64,000 bases of DNA from Massilia sp. R2A-15 (GTDB taxonomy: Bacteria; Pseudomonadota; Gammaproteobacteria; Burkholderiales; Burkholderiaceae_D). The stretch covers positions 4,464,001-4,528,000 of the forward strand of contig NZ_CP131935.1 in NCBI RefSeq assembly GCF_030704305.1, read 5' to 3'. Shown piece by piece: positions 34,806-45,151 of the stretch. Every line of letters starts with the position of its first letter. Positions within the stretch are counted from its first letter, which is position 1. Both the position numbers and the translations under genes were made by a program. The notes beneath the pieces were generated by a model, which searched no databases, was not told the DNA's origin, and saw only the letters and a program-made list of their open reading frames with translations.

Positions 34806-37800
34806 TTCTTCCCGGGCGTCTCCACAATGATCACCTGGCCGCCGGCCGACCTGGCCTGCACGGCCCGCTCGTACATCGATTCCGCATACGCCGGCGGCAG
34901 CACGAAGCGTCCGCTGTTGGTCGCCTTGATGCGGTACGACAGTTCGCTGAAGTCGCTGGTCACGTGCCCATAGAACACCACGCGGTCTTCGCGCACGTCG
35001 GCGTAATGAATCTTCCAGGTCGCCTTGCCGCCGGCCAGTCCGGGCAGGCTGGTGGTCGGCGCCGGCGCGGTTTCGCCCGGAGGCGCCGGCGGCGCCGGCG
35101 TCTCGAGCACCGGTTCGAAACCGCCCGGCATCAGGTCGACCAGCGCCACATTGCCTACCCAGGCGCGGCCGACGGCGCGGAACTTCAGGCGCACCGTCAC
35201 TTCGTCGCCGACCATGATCGTGGTGACCGGCTTGCCCGCGGCGTCGACGAATTCGCGCAGCACTTCCATGCCGGCGCGCACTTCAGCCTTCGGCACTTCC
35301 CTGTCGAAGCCCGCTTCCGTCACCGAGTAATAGCCTGCCACGCCGCTGTCGTTGGCGAAGCGCAGTTTTGCCGTGCCAGGCGTGAACGGCACGCGCGGCA
35401 CCAGGTTGTTCGGCAGCGCCAGCGCTTTCTTGCCACCCTTCGCGTCGATTTCGACGATCGCCAGCTTGCCTGCCCCCTCGGCGCCCACCGCGGTCGCGTA
35501 GGCGTCGAAGGCCAGGATCGAATACGCGCCGGACAGCGTGTTGTAGCGATTCTCGGCCAGCGGCTTGACCAGCGCGGCCATGGCTTCCGGCGGCAGCGCC
35601 TTGGCGCGCGCCGGGAAATGGCGCGACAGGATGTACAGCGTCTGCGCGTCCTCGACCAGCGGATCGACGTAGTAAGGCGGCGTCTCGCCCTTCGCGCGCG
35701 CCGGCCGCTTGACGAGCCGCGCCACCTGCTGGTCCATCAATTCGCTGGCCTGGCGGTCCTGCTTCTGGATCAGGTAGGCGGCGGCGAGATACGCAGCGGC
35801 CGGGTCGGACTGCCACTGCTTCGGATACAGCTTGTCGAGGCTTTCGCGGATTGATGCAAGGATTGGCGTCGTCACCGTCATCTGCCGCGTCAGCAGGTAG
35901 GCGGCGTAGGCGCGCACGCGTAGTGCGGGCAGGTCGCTGGCGGGGCTGGCGGCAAGCTGGCGGATGTAGGCGAGGCCCAGCTGCAGCATGTCGGCCGGGA
36001 CGCTGTCGCCGCGGTCGCGCGCTTCGAGCAGCAGGTGCACCGCGTACACCGAGGCGAATTCGTCGGCCTGCACGTCGGCGTTCCACATGCCGAAGCCGCC
36101 CTCGGCGTTCTGGCGCGTGCGCAGCACCCGCAGCGCGTCCTCGAAAGAACGCGCGACCTGCGCCTTCGCGCCGGACTTGCCGAATTCCGGACGCTTGTCG
36201 AGGATCAGCGCCGGCACCGCCTGGCTGACGACCTGCTCGGTGCACAGGTGGGTGAAGTTGGCCAGGTAGTTCGATACGCCGCTGGCCATCACCAGGGGCA
36301 GCGTCGACACGCCTGCTTCGAGCTGGCGGAATTCGCTGTACATATTGCGCGTGACGGGCGCTTCGGCCGAACCCTTGAAGCTTCCCATCGCCGTGACGGC
36401 GTAGCGCGGCGCCGGCGGGCGCACCGATACATCGGTCGACAGCCTCGCGCCCTTGGCGCCCAGGGCGGCGGCGAAAGTCATCGTCGCCGATCCAAGCTGC
36501 GCGCGCGCGCCGTCCACTGCCCTGATCCGGAAGGTCGCGACCGATTCGCGCATCTCGCCGATCTTCAGCGTCTGCGCGGCGCTGCCGATTACTTCGAGGT
36601 GCGCCGACGTCTTCAGCGTCAGCGCCACCGGCGCCTCCTTACCGGAGCCGGCGACGTTATTGGCCACGCCGACGCTGACATCGAATTCGTCGCCCGGCGT
36701 CACCGCCAGCGGCAGGTTCGGAGACAGCACGAAGTCGCCGCGCACGGTGGTTTTCGCCTGGGCGGTGCCGATGGTGGCGTCGTTCACCGCCACCGCGAAC
36801 ACGCGCATGCTGCCGTTGAAGGTCTCCGGCACGTCGTAGCTGAATTCCTTCTCGCCGTTGACGTCCACGATGCCCGACCAGTACACAGCCGGCTTGTCGT
36901 GCTTGCGCTTGAACGGATTGAGGTGGCGCCCCAGCGCGCCATCGCCGTCGCCGCCGGGCGCGCTGGCCTGCATCAGTTTTTTGAACTCGGGCAGGATCAG
37001 GTCGAGGATCTGCGAGGTGCGCACTTCCAGCATGCGCTTCTGGAAGAACAGCGACAGCGGATCGGGCGCCTGGTAGCGCGCGACCTGCAGAATGCCCTCG
37101 TCGACCGCGAACACCACCACGCGCGCCGGCTTCGCCGACTTCAGTTTCATCGTCATGCGCTGGCCCGGCTTGACCAGTTCCGGCACGGTGAGCGACAGCG
37201 TGTTGGTGCGCGCGGCCAGGCTGGTGGCGAACGGCGCGGCGCCGTAGCTCAGGGGACTCATGAAGATTTCATCCGAACCCGGGTCGCGGATGAACTGCAC
37301 GCTGACGTAGCCGTTGCCCTCGAAGTCTTTCGGCACTTTGATCTTCTGCACCGAGGCCAGCGTGTCGGTCTTGAACCACTGGTGCACGAACACCTTGTCG
37401 CGCTCGATCGTGATCAGCCCCGCGCCGGCATACGGCGCCTTGATGCTCACTTCGATGTCCTCGCCCGGCACGTAGTCCTTCTTGTTGAGGGTCAGCTGCA
37501 GCTCGGCGTTGCGTTCCAGGCTGCGCGTGACGTTGCCGCGCCCGGCCACCGCGTATTCGATACGGTTTAGCTCGACACCCTCGGAATTCCGTATCACATA
37601 GGCGAAGTTCCCCGGCGTTCCGGTCTCCAGCGCGAGGTTCTGGCCGGCGGCGGCGATCGCCAGCGGCGTCTCCTTGAGCGTCACCTCCTTCTTGCGCGAC
37701 TCGTACTTGAAGGTGTTGTTGCCCTGTTTGGTCAGCACCGACACGAACTTGCGCTCGACCAGCTGCAGGGTCAGTCCGGCCACCGCGGTCTTCTGCGCCT

Positions 37801-40800
37801 TCGGATCGATCGCGATGAGGGCCACGTCGCGCTTGGACGCGCGGGTGACGAAATCGAGCGCGCCGTCGGCCTTGAAGCCGACCAGGTAGGGCAGCTCGGA
37901 CACCAGCGCCGCCGTTTCCGCGGCGACGCCGCGCCCGCCCTGCGCCTCGAACACGCGGGCGACGAAATTGACGCGGTAGGTGGCCTTCGCATACTTGTTC
38001 AGTCCCAGCTCGAAGGTGGTTTCGCCCTTGTCGTCGGTGGCCTGGTCGTTCAGCTTCGCGCTGTAGCCTTCCTTGGCGCGCAGCGGATCGTAGAACTTGT
38101 AATCCGGGTAGCGGGAAAACGCCGGGAAGGCCGGGCTGAGCGTGATCTCGGCCGACACCCGGCGATTCTGGGCCGGCGTGCCGAACAGGTTTAGCGCGCT
38201 GACGGCGGCCTTGAGCTCCTTCGGATTGAGCCAGCCCTCGGACGGACCGTCCGAGAAACGGGCGCTCACCTTCAGGCGGTCGGGCTGGAACTCCTGGACC
38301 TTGACGGTGGTGCTGCCGATCTGCGCGCCAGTCTGGCCGTCGCGCACCAGGTGCAGGTTGACCGTGTAGCTGCCGGTCGGCGCGCTTTCCTGGGTGGTGT
38401 ACGCGGTTTCGATGAAGCCGCCCGGCGGCAGCGTGAGCTTTTCACGCTTGACCGTCAGGCCGCGCGGATCGAGGATCTCGGCTTCGAGCGGCAGGCCGGC
38501 GATGCTGGTGGACCAGCTGGCCGGCTTGGCGATCATCCCGATGTGGAAGGTGTCGCCCGGCCGGTACATGCCGCGGTCGCTGAACAGGTAGGCCGACAGC
38601 TGGTCGGCGACGGCCGCGTTGCGCGCGCCGCCGGTGTCGAAACGCGACATGTCCAGCCCGCGGTCGTAGCGGTTGAGGGGCATGAAACTGAGGTCGCCGC
38701 CCTTGCGCGCCAGGATCATCAGGGGAGCGCGTTCGCGCGCCAGCCCCGCGATGCGGGCGAAGCGCGCATGGCCGGCGGCGTCGGTGGCCTGGGTGAACAG
38801 CACCTGGCCGTTGACGCCGACGATCTCCACGCTGGCGCCGTCGACCGGCTTGCCGGTGTAGATCGACTGGATGTACACGTCCTGAGAGCCGTCCTGCGAC
38901 TTCTTGACGACGATGCCGAGGTCCGTCACCAGCACCAGCCGCTTGTCGACCTTGTTGATTGCGGCGGCGGCAGCGCGGTCGGGCGCCTCTGCGCAATCAG
39001 CGCATTCGTCCTCGGCATCCGCTTCCGGCGGCGCTTCGCCGGGCCGGCGCTCCGCCGCTTTCGCGTCCCTCGCCGCGCGCTCCTCCGCCTTCGGATCGTA
39101 GCCGCTGACCGTCAGCAGGAACACGCCGCGGCGCTCGGCGCCGTCGCCCTTCAGGTACTCGCCCATGTCGACCGCCTCGTAATGCGCGCGGCCCCGCTCC
39201 AGGGCCGGCAGCGGCACCTTGCGCTCGAAGCGCTCGGTCAGGTTGTCCGGGCCGAAGCGGTCGTAGAACTCCGGGTTGGCGAAACCGCCGTTCGACTGCG
39301 ACACCAGGTGCTGCAGCTGGGACGGCAGCACGCGGCCGATTTCGACCTTCACGCCGAGCAGGTCGCGCACCAGCACCGCGACCTTCTTTTCGCCGGACAG
39401 CGCGAGCAGCGCGCCCTGGCTGAGGATTTTCAGCTCGGACGGATACGGCGGCACCTGCAGCACGCGCGCCTCGGTCTTGCCAAGCACGTAGCCGCCGAAC
39501 GACTTGATGTCCTTCGCCACCTGGACGTACAGGTAGGCGCCGACGTCGGCGCGGTATTTGAAACTGTGCAGCTGGGTGTATTCGCGCTCGGCGGGAATCG
39601 CTTCCGGCGCCAGCCGGGTGGCCAGCTTGAGCGCCGCCTCGCTGACCGTTGCGCTGCTCCAGTCGAACGGATCGCCATTCGGCGGATTGAGCTTGGCGTC
39701 GGGGTTGAGCTTCGGCAGGACCCACACCGCCATCGCCTTCTGCAGCTCGCGCTCGTGCACGGTGGCCGATGTTTGAAGCACCAGCACCTGCTCCGGCTCG
39801 TTCTTGTCGTTGGTGACGACCTTCGGCGCGATGTCGGTCACGGCAAGGCTGTACAGGCCGGGAATGGCCACCTCCTTCGACAGCTCCGCATCGAGGGCGG
39901 GGCTGCCGCGCGCCGCGGACAAGCCCTTGGCGAGCGTGAAGCGCATCGCGCCGCTGTCCTTCGGGATCGGAATGCTGTCCGACTGGACGTAGGCGTTCAG
40001 TTTCAGCTTGTCGTAGGTGACGGTGAATTTGCTGGTTTCCTTGCCGAGGCCGAGGATGCCGCCGGACTGCTGTTCCTGGCGCAGCTCGATGCGCTTTTCC
40101 AGTTCGGCGGGATTGACCGGATAGGTGAAATTGAGGTCGACGACGACCTTCTTGACGGTGGGGTTGACCGGGTCCTGGTAGAACTCGGCCCTGGTGATGG
40201 AAGCGGCGAACGGCGCGGTTGCGAACACGGCTTCATCGTCGGCCAGGCGCGTCTCCGGCTTGAAGAGGCCTTTGTGGAAGCGAGCCTTGTACTGCGCGCC
40301 GGCGGGCCAGTCGTCTTTCGGCGTGAAGGCGAGCGTCTTGTCGTCGTCCCAGTGCCAGGTGCCGGCGAGCGCCGGCGACAGCGTGACGCCCGCGGCGACG
40401 TCCTTGCCGACCAGCGACAGCGGCGCGACCGACTGATTGAACGCGATCACGGCCGGCCTGGGCTTGCGCGCCTCAGCGTCTTCGGCCTCGATTTGCGTGC
40501 GCGCCGGCGCGGTCACCTTGAAGGTCGCTTCGACCGGCCTGGGCAAGGCCTGCCACCAGCGGTAGCCGTACCAGCCGCCGGCGGCGAGCACCGCCACGAG
40601 CAGCACGCCCGACGCCGCGGCGCGCGGATTGGCGCGCACTGTTGCGCCGCCGCGACGGCCGGCATCGGCGATCCCGCGGCACCAGGGCGGCGCCTGCCAG
40701 TCGAACCGTCCGAACATCCGCGGGAACAGCCAGGCCAGCGGCCGCCACACCAGCGTCAGCCAGGCTGCACGCAGTTTTGCGAGTGGCGCGGAGGGGTAAT

Positions 40801-40810
40801 TGGAGGCCAT
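34802..40810 (-). CDS. bacterial alpha-2-macroglobulin family protein
   Basis: 2002 residues, one of the longest genes here. One membrane segment near residues 68-88 (ASGVLLVAVLAAGGWYGYRW) after a cytosolic lead; no lipobox, unlike E. coli YfhM. MG-type beta domains through the centre, a bait-like region, then the thioester motif CTEQ at C1523-Q1526 inside HLCTEQVVSQAVPALI, and the terpenoid-toroid thioester domain. Traps proteases in the periplasm and works with PBP1C in envelope repair (known for the family). Transcribed before and overlapping pbpC. Confidence 0.95.
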   Translation of the reverse strand: MASNYPSAPLAKLRAAWLTLVWRPLAWLFPRMFGRFDWQAPPWCRGIADAGRRGGATVRANPRAAASGVLLVAVLAAGGWYGYRWWQALPRPVEATFKVTAPARTQIEAEDAEARKPRPAVIAFNQSVAPLSLVGKDVAAGVTLSPALAGTWHWDDDKTLAFTPKDDWPAGAQYKARFHKGLFKPETRLADDEAVFATAPFAASITRAEFYQDPVNPTVKKVVVDLNFTYPVNPAELEKRIELRQEQQSGGILGLGKETSKFTVTYDKLKLNAYVQSDSIPIPKDSGAMRFTLAKGLSAARGSPALDAELSKEVAIPGLYSLAVTDIAPKVVTNDKNEPEQVLVLQTSATVHERELQKAMAVWVLPKLNPDAKLNPPNGDPFDWSSATVSEAALKLATRLAPEAIPAEREYTQLHSFKYRADVGAYLYVQVAKDIKSFGGYVLGKTEARVLQVPPYPSELKILSQGALLALSGEKKVAVLVRDLLGVKVEIGRVLPSQLQHLVSQSNGGFANPEFYDRFGPDNLTERFERKVPLPALERGRAHYEAVDMGEYLKGDGAERRGVFLLTVSGYDPKAEERAARDAKAAERRPGEAPPEADAEDECADCAEAPDRAAAAAINKVDKRLVLVTDLGIVVKKSQDGSQDVYIQSIYTGKPVDGASVEIVGVNGQVLFTQATDAAGHARFARIAGLARERAPLMILARKGGDLSFMPLNRYDRGLDMSRFDTGGARNAAVADQLSAYLFSDRGMYRPGDTFHIGMIAKPASWSTSIAGLPLEAEILDPRGLTVKREKLTLPPGGFIETAYTTQESAPTGSYTVNLHLVRDGQTGAQIGSTTVKVQEFQPDRLKVSARFSDGPSEGWLNPKELKAAVSALNLFGTPAQNRRVSAEITLSPAFPAFSRYPDYKFYDPLRAKEGYSAKLNDQATDDKGETTFELGLNKYAKATYRVNFVARVFEAQGGRGVAAETAALVSELPYLVGFKADGALDFVTRASKRDVALIAIDPKAQKTAVAGLTLQLVERKFVSVLTKQGNNTFKYESRKKEVTLKETPLAIAAAGQNLALETGTPGNFAYVIRNSEGVELNRIEYAVAGRGNVTRSLERNAELQLTLNKKDYVPGEDIEVSIKAPYAGAGLITIERDKVFVHQWFKTDTLASVQKIKVPKDFEGNGYVSVQFIRDPGSDEIFMSPLSYGAAPFATSLAARTNTLSLTVPELVKPGQRMTMKLKSAKPARVVVFAVDEGILQVARYQAPDPLSLFFQKRMLEVRTSQILDLILPEFKKLMQASAPGGDGDGALGRHLNPFKRKHDKPAVYWSGIVDVNGEKEFSYDVPETFNGSMRVFAVAVNDATIGTAQAKTTVRGDFVLSPNLPLAVTPGDEFDVSVGVANNVAGSGKEAPVALTLKTSAHLEVIGSAAQTLKIGEMRESVATFRIRAVDGARAQLGSATMTFAAALGAKGARLSTDVSVRPPAPRYAVTAMGSFKGSAEAPVTRNMYSEFRQLEAGVSTLPLVMASGVSNYLANFTHLCTEQVVSQAVPALILDKRPEFGKSGAKAQVARSFEDALRVLRTRQNAEGGFGMWNADVQADEFASVYAVHLLLEARDRGDSVPADMLQLGLAYIRQLAASPASDLPALRVRAYAAYLLTRQMTVTTPILASIRESLDKLYPKQWQSDPAAAYLAAAYLIQKQDRQASELMDQQVARLVKRPARAKGETPPYYVDPLVEDAQTLYILSRHFPARAKALPPEAMAALVKPLAENRYNTLSGAYSILAFDAYATAVGAEGAGKLAIVEIDAKGGKKALALPNNLVPRVPFTPGTAKLRFANDSGVAGYYSVTEAGFDREVPKAEVRAGMEVLREFVDAAGKPVTTIMVGDEVTVRLKFRAVGRAWVGNVALVDLMPGGFEPVLETPAPPAPPGETAPAPTTSLPGLAGGKATWKIHYADVREDRVVFYGHVTSDFSELSYRIKATNSGRFVLPPAYAESMYERAVQARSAGGQVIIVETPGKK

Positions 40811-40984
40811 GGTCGTGTCCCGAGAGGCGCGGAAAAAGGGAGGATTTTGTTTCCACTAAATAATTAGCTTAAAACAAATGTTTGGCAAGAACTATCGAAT
40901 CGCGGAACGGAAGTTTTCACGCCGGCGCGCGAATTCCCCTAAGATGGCAGGCTGAGAAAACGGAACACAGAAGGGATTTGCATC

Positions 40985-41413
40985 ATGAGCGCAAGAGAAA
41001 CGACGGCCGAACAGTTGAACAGCATCGGCGTTGGCCATTTTCCCGGTTACCTGGGCATTGAAATCACGCGCGTGGAAAACGGCGAAGTGTCGGCGCGCAT
41101 GGCCGTGCAGCCGCACCACCTGGCGCCGAACGGCTTCCTGCACGCCGGCAGCGTGGTGACGCTGGCCGATACCGCGTGCGGCTACGCCTGCCGCGTCAAC
41201 CTTCCCGACGGCGCCGAGAATTTCACGACGATCGAGCTCAAATCGAACCATCTCGGCACCGCGCGCGAAGGCGCCATCGAGGTCGTCGCAAAGCCTGCGC
41301 ACCTGGGCCGCACCACGCAGGTCTGGGACGCGGTCGTCACCAATGCGGCCAACGGCAAGACCATCGCCATCTTCCGCTGCACGCAGATGATCCTGTATCC
41401 GAAAACGAACTGA
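40985..41413 (+). CDS. PaaI-type hotdog-fold thioesterase
   Basis: 142 residues. FPGYLGIEITRVENGEVSAR, HHLAPNGFLHAGSVVTLADT (N-G-x-x-H-A-G-x-x-x-x-L-A-D active-site helix, with N and D/T residues), then NFTTIELKSNHLG: hotdog thioesterase of the PaaI/YdiI type. Hydrolyses acyl-CoA thioesters. Four bp before the globin gene, probably cotranscribed. Confidence 0.92.
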   Translation: MSARETTAEQLNSIGVGHFPGYLGIEITRVENGEVSARMAVQPHHLAPNGFLHAGSVVTLADTACGYACRVNLPDGAENFTTIELKSNHLGTAREGAIEVVAKPAHLGRTTQVWDAVVTNAANGKTIAIFRCTQMILYPKTN

Positions 41414-41417
41414 AGCC

Positions 41418-41840
41418 ATGACCATGAAATCCATCGCCGCCGCATTGCTGGCGCTTGCCGTCATCGCTCCCGTCCACGCGGCCGACGACGCCACCTACGC
41501 CGGCCTTGGCGGCCAGCAGGGCATCAGGAACATCGTCGCTACCCTGATTCCGCTGATCCAGGCCGACCCGCGCATCAAGGAGTCGTTCGCGGACTCGGAC
41601 ATGAAGCACATCGGCATGCGGCTGGAGGAGCAGTTCTGCATGCTGTCCGGCGGCCCGTGCGAGTACAAGGGCGAGCCGATGAAGGAGGTCCACGGCGGCC
41701 TGAAGGTCACCAATGCGCAGTTCAACGCGCTGGCCGAAGACCTGCAGGTCGCGATGGAGCGCAACGGCGTGCCGTCGCACGTGCAGAACAAGCTGGTGGC
41801 CAAGCTGGCGCCGATGCAGCGCGAGATCGTGACGAAGTAA
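41418..41840 (+). CDS. exported group-I truncated hemoglobin
   Basis: 140 residues. Signal peptide MTMKSIAAALLALAVIAPVH (cleaved near AHAA-D), then ATYAGLGGQQGIRNIV (helix A/B), DMKHIGMRLEEQFC, and the proximal His in EVHGGLKVTNAQFNALAEDL. A periplasmic truncated globin is unusual in general but common in Burkholderiales next to DUF3034 genes, as here. It may bind O2, NO or act in redox sensing; not determinable. Confidence 0.92.
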   Translation: MTMKSIAAALLALAVIAPVHAADDATYAGLGGQQGIRNIVATLIPLIQADPRIKESFADSDMKHIGMRLEEQFCMLSGGPCEYKGEPMKEVHGGLKVTNAQFNALAEDLQVAMERNGVPSHVQNKLVAKLAPMQREIVTK

Positions 41841-41850
41841 TCCGCGAGAC

Positions 41851-41920
41851 GGGGTTCGAGGACCTGGCCCCATCTTCCCATTTCGCTCCAAATGGGGTCA
41901 GGTCCGCAGGACCAGACCCC
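41851..41920. repeat. palindromic repeat pair (family 1), left unit degenerate
   Basis: Degenerate unit 41851-41873 (GGGGTTCGAGGACCTGGCCCCAT region) followed by an intact unit 41892-41920 (ATGGGGTCAGGTCC, GCA, GGACCAGACCCC). It starts 11 bp after the globin stop and ends 40 bp before the DUF3034 start. Confidence 0.85.
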
Positions 41921-41960
41921 TTCGCTGCTCACATAAAAACACAACACAAGAGAACGAATT

Positions 41961-42863
41961 ATGCAATTCAGTATTAGTCACGCAAGCGGACGCCTCGTGC
42001 TGCTGCTGGCATCCGCCATGTGCAGCGGCGCCGTGCTGGCGCAAATTCCCGACATGGGCAAGCTGACCGCCACCGGCGGCGTCAGCACGGTCGAAGGCGC
42101 TGGAGGCGGCGGCCTGGCGCCGTGGGCGCTGATCAGCGGTTACGGCACGCGCGACAGCTGGGGCGCCAACGCCCATGTCACCCGCGTGGCGACCCAGGAC
42201 TATTCGCTCGACACCTACGGCGTTGCGGTGGGCGTGGCCGACCGCGTCGAAGTATCGCTGGCGACCCAGGACTTTCGCGGCAGTCTGGCGCCGCTGAACG
42301 ACTTGCGCATCAAGCAGGACATCGTGGGCGTGAAGGTCAAGCTGGTGGGCGACGCCGTGTACGACCAGGACCGCGCCCTGCCGCAGATCGCCGTCGGCGT
42401 CATGGCAAAGCGGAACAAGGGCATCGGCGGCCTTGGCGCGCTGGGCGTGACCAAAGTGACGCAACTGGGCGCGAAGGACGAAAACGGCGTCGACTACTAC
42501 GTCGCCGCGACCAAGATCCTGCTGGATCAGAGCCTGCTGCTTAATGGGACCGTGCGCGCGACCAGGGCCAACCAAATGGGCCTGCTCGGATTCGGCGGCG
42601 ACAAGGGCGACAGCTACAAGGCAAAGCTGGAAGTGTCGGCTGCGTACCTGATCAACCGCAAGCTGGTGGCCGGCGTGGAGTACCGCATGAAGCCGCGCAA
42701 CCTGGGTGTGGACAACGAGAAGGACTACTACGATGCGTTCGTCGCGTGGTTCCCGACCAAGAACTTGTCGGTGACGGCGGCGTACGCGGTGCTGGGGGAT
42801 ATCACGGTGTTCAATCCGACGAAGCAGCGCGGCGCGTACCTGTCGGTGCAAGCGGGGTTCTAA
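41961..42863 (+). CDS. DUF3034 family outer-membrane-type protein
   Basis: 300 residues. Signal peptide to about residue 29 (CSGAVLAQ). TATGGVSTVEGAGGGGLAPW, GTRDSWGANAHVTRV, then alternating beta strands ending RGAYLSVQAGF with terminal Phe: a small barrel-like DUF3034 protein. Function unknown; neighbours are the exported globin and a TlpA-like thioredoxin, as in related genomes. Confidence 0.9.
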   Translation: MQFSISHASGRLVLLLASAMCSGAVLAQIPDMGKLTATGGVSTVEGAGGGGLAPWALISGYGTRDSWGANAHVTRVATQDYSLDTYGVAVGVADRVEVSLATQDFRGSLAPLNDLRIKQDIVGVKVKLVGDAVYDQDRALPQIAVGVMAKRNKGIGGLGALGVTKVTQLGAKDENGVDYYVAATKILLDQSLLLNGTVRATRANQMGLLGFGGDKGDSYKAKLEVSAAYLINRKLVAGVEYRMKPRNLGVDNEKDYYDAFVAWFPTKNLSVTAAYAVLGDITVFNPTKQRGAYLSVQAGF

Positions 42864-42866
42864 AGC

Positions 42867-42943
42867 TGTCGTTCCTGCGGAGGCAGGAACCCATGCCGGT
42901 GTGAGCACCTTCAGTATAGGTTCCTGCCTGCGCAGGAACGACA
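42867..42943. repeat. 25-bp inverted repeat (family 2) between convergent genes
   Basis: TGTCGTTCCTGCGGAGGCAG and 5 more bases (42867-42891) against the reverse complement at 42919-42943, one mismatch in 25, with a 27-nt loop. Each arm contains its own small palindrome (TTCCTGCG/CGCAGGAA). It sits 4 bp after the DUF3034 stop and 10 bp before the TlpA stop; a bidirectional terminator is likely. Confidence 0.9.
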
Positions 42944-42952
42944 CCAAGAGGT

Positions 42953-43459
<507 letters not shown>

Positions 43460-43473
43460 GATGGGATTATAGC

Positions 43474-43502
43474 GGGGTCCGGCCCGGAGGACATGACCCC
43501 CA
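43474..43502. repeat. degenerate palindromic repeat (family 1)
   Basis: GGGGTCCGGCCCGGAGGACA, then TGACCCCCAT: related to the intact family members but with altered arms. It lies between the start of the TlpA gene and the stop of the BON-domain gene, both leftward. Confidence 0.7.
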
Positions 43503-43507
43503 TTTTC

Positions 43508-44143
43508 TTACAGACCCGGCTTCGGCGGCTCCAAGGCGCGCAGTTCGTCCTCGGTGATGTATTCGAAGATTTTCACCACGCGCTGCACGCCGGACACGCC
43601 GCGCGCCACATCGGCGGCGACCTGGCCTTCGCGCTGGGTCACGCGGCCCATCATGTAGACGGTGCCGTTTTCTGTGACGATCTTGAACGAAGTGGCCGAA
43701 ATGGTCTTCATATCCACCAGGCTGGCCTTGACCTTGGTGGTGATCAGCGCATCGGACGAACGCGAGGTGTAGCTCGACGGGCCCGAAACCTGGATCTCGT
43801 TGGCGATCGTCTGCACGCCTTCGATGGAGCGTACTTCGCGCTCGACCGCGGCCTTGGCTGCCTCGTCGCGCACTTCACCGGTCAGCAGCACCTTGCGGTT
43901 GAAGCTGGCGATGTTCACGTGCGCGTCGGGACCTGCGATCTTCGGCACGCGCAGCTCGGCCTTGACGGTGATCGTCTTGTCCTCGGTCTGCGCGCCCAGG
44001 GTGCGGCGGTCGGCGCCGGCGACAGCGCCCATCACGGCGCCCCCGACAACCATTTCGACGCAACCGGAAAGACTGGTCAGCAGGGCTGCGCACAGGATCG
44101 CCTTCGCGAGCGGGCGCATGAGGGGCTGGCCATTTTTATTCAT
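43508..44143 (-). CDS. dolP: BON-domain outer-membrane lipoprotein (DolP/YraP-like)
   Basis: 211 residues. Lipobox LLTSLSGC (Cys about 28). Two BON domains, about 55-122 (ITVKAELRVPK, FNRKVLLTGEVRDEAAKAAV, VRSIEGVQTIANEIQV) and 132-200 (DALITTKVKASL, TENGTVYMMGRVT, ARGVSGVQRVVKIFEYI), as in DolP, a lipid-binding quality-control lipoprotein at division sites. Fourth gene of the lpoA-yraN-SIS-BON operon; start overlaps the SIS-gene stop by 8 bp. Confidence 0.92.
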   Translation of the reverse strand: MNKNGQPLMRPLAKAILCAALLTSLSGCVEMVVGGAVMGAVAGADRRTLGAQTEDKTITVKAELRVPKIAGPDAHVNIASFNRKVLLTGEVRDEAAKAAVEREVRSIEGVQTIANEIQVSGPSSYTSRSSDALITTKVKASLVDMKTISATSFKIVTENGTVYMMGRVTQREGQVAADVARGVSGVQRVVKIFEYITEDELRALEPPKPGL

Positions 44144-44732
44144 TCACATCTCCTCCAAACAGGGCGACGTCGATGCCGTCGCAAATACAGTGGATCGTCA
44201 CCAGGTGAACTTCCTGGATGCGGGCGGTACGGGTGTGCGGGACGCAGATATGCACGTCGGCGTCGGTCAGCATCTTGCCGAGTTCTCCGCCGTCCTTGCC
44301 GGTCAGCGCGACGACGCGCATCTCGCGCTCGAGCGCCGCTTCGACGGCGGCCAGCACGTTGGCGGAGTTACCGGACGTGGACAGCGCCAGCAGCACGTCG
44401 CCGGCCTGGCCGAAGGCCTGCACCTGCTTCGAGAAGATCTCGCGGTAGCTATAGTCGTTGCCCACCGCGGTCATGATGGACGTGTCGGTGGTCAGCGCCA
44501 GCGCCGGCAGCGGGAAGCGCTCGCGCTCGAAACGGCCGACCAGCTCGGCGGCGAAATGCTGGCAATCGGCGGCCGAACCGCCGTTGCCGCAGGCGAGAAT
44601 CTTGTTGCCGTTCGAGAGCGCGCCGAACATCAGGTCGATGGCTTCGGAGATGGGTTGGGACAGGACGGAGGCCGACTTGAGCTTCAGGTCGGCGCTTTCC
44701 TGGAAATGAGCGAGGATGCGTTGAGTATTCAT
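44136..44732 (-). CDS. SIS-domain phosphoheptose isomerase-like protein (GmhA/DiaA)
   Basis: 198 residues. ACGNGGSAADCQHFAAELVG, RFERERFPLPALALTTDTS and AVGNDY are shared by GmhA (sedoheptulose-7-phosphate isomerase) and DiaA (DnaA-binding). The GmhA catalytic Glu in AAELVGRF and the Gln and His in IQEVHLVTIH are present, so enzymatic activity is possible. Operon order (lpoA-yraN-this-dolP) is the same as E. coli yraM-yraN-diaA-yraP. Which role applies is open. Confidence 0.9.
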   Translation of the reverse strand: MNTQRILAHFQESADLKLKSASVLSQPISEAIDLMFGALSNGNKILACGNGGSAADCQHFAAELVGRFERERFPLPALALTTDTSIMTAVGNDYSYREIFSKQVQAFGQAGDVLLALSTSGNSANVLAAVEAALEREMRVVALTGKDGGELGKMLTDADVHICVPHTRTARIQEVHLVTIHCICDGIDVALFGGDVNE

Positions 44733-44789
44733 AGTGTGGCGATTATAGTGCAGGCGCCGCCGGGACCGGGCAAGCGGTGTTAAAAATGC

Positions 44790-45149
44790 TTACACTTCGA
44801 TCACGTTGCGCAGCCATTCGAGCTGCCCGGCGTCGATCGCGACCACGTCGAAACGGCACTCCGGCAGGGCGTCGAAGCGCAGCAGGTAGACCTGGGCGGC
44901 GCGCACCAGGCGCCGGATCTTGGCCGGCCCGATGCTCGCGGCCGCGCCGCCGTGCGCCATGTCCTGGCGCTTGCGCACCTCGACGAACACCAGCGTCGGG
45001 CCGTCGCGCATGACCAGGTCGATTTCCCCGCCCTTGCAGCTGAAGTTGGCCTCGACCAGCGCCAGGCCGTGACGCTGCAGGTGGGCCAGCGCGGCGTGCT
45101 CGCCCAGCTGGCCCTGTTTCTGCTTCTCGCTGAGGCGCTTGCCCCACAT
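44790..45149 (-). CDS. yraN: YraN/UPF0102 family protein
   Basis: 119 residues from the ATG at 45149. [20 protein letters not shown], then [26 protein letters not shown] residues of a restriction-endonuclease-like fold typical of UPF0102. Function unclear; possibly a Holliday-junction or repair nuclease. Starts 2 bp after the lpoA stop. Confidence 0.93.
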   Translation of the reverse strand: MWGKRLSEKQKQGQLGEHAALAHLQRHGLALVEANFSCKGGEIDLVMRDGPTLVFVEVRKRQDMAHGGAAASIGPAKIRRLVRAAQVYLLRFDALPECRFDVVAIDAGQLEWLRNVIEV

Positions 45150-45151
45150 GG

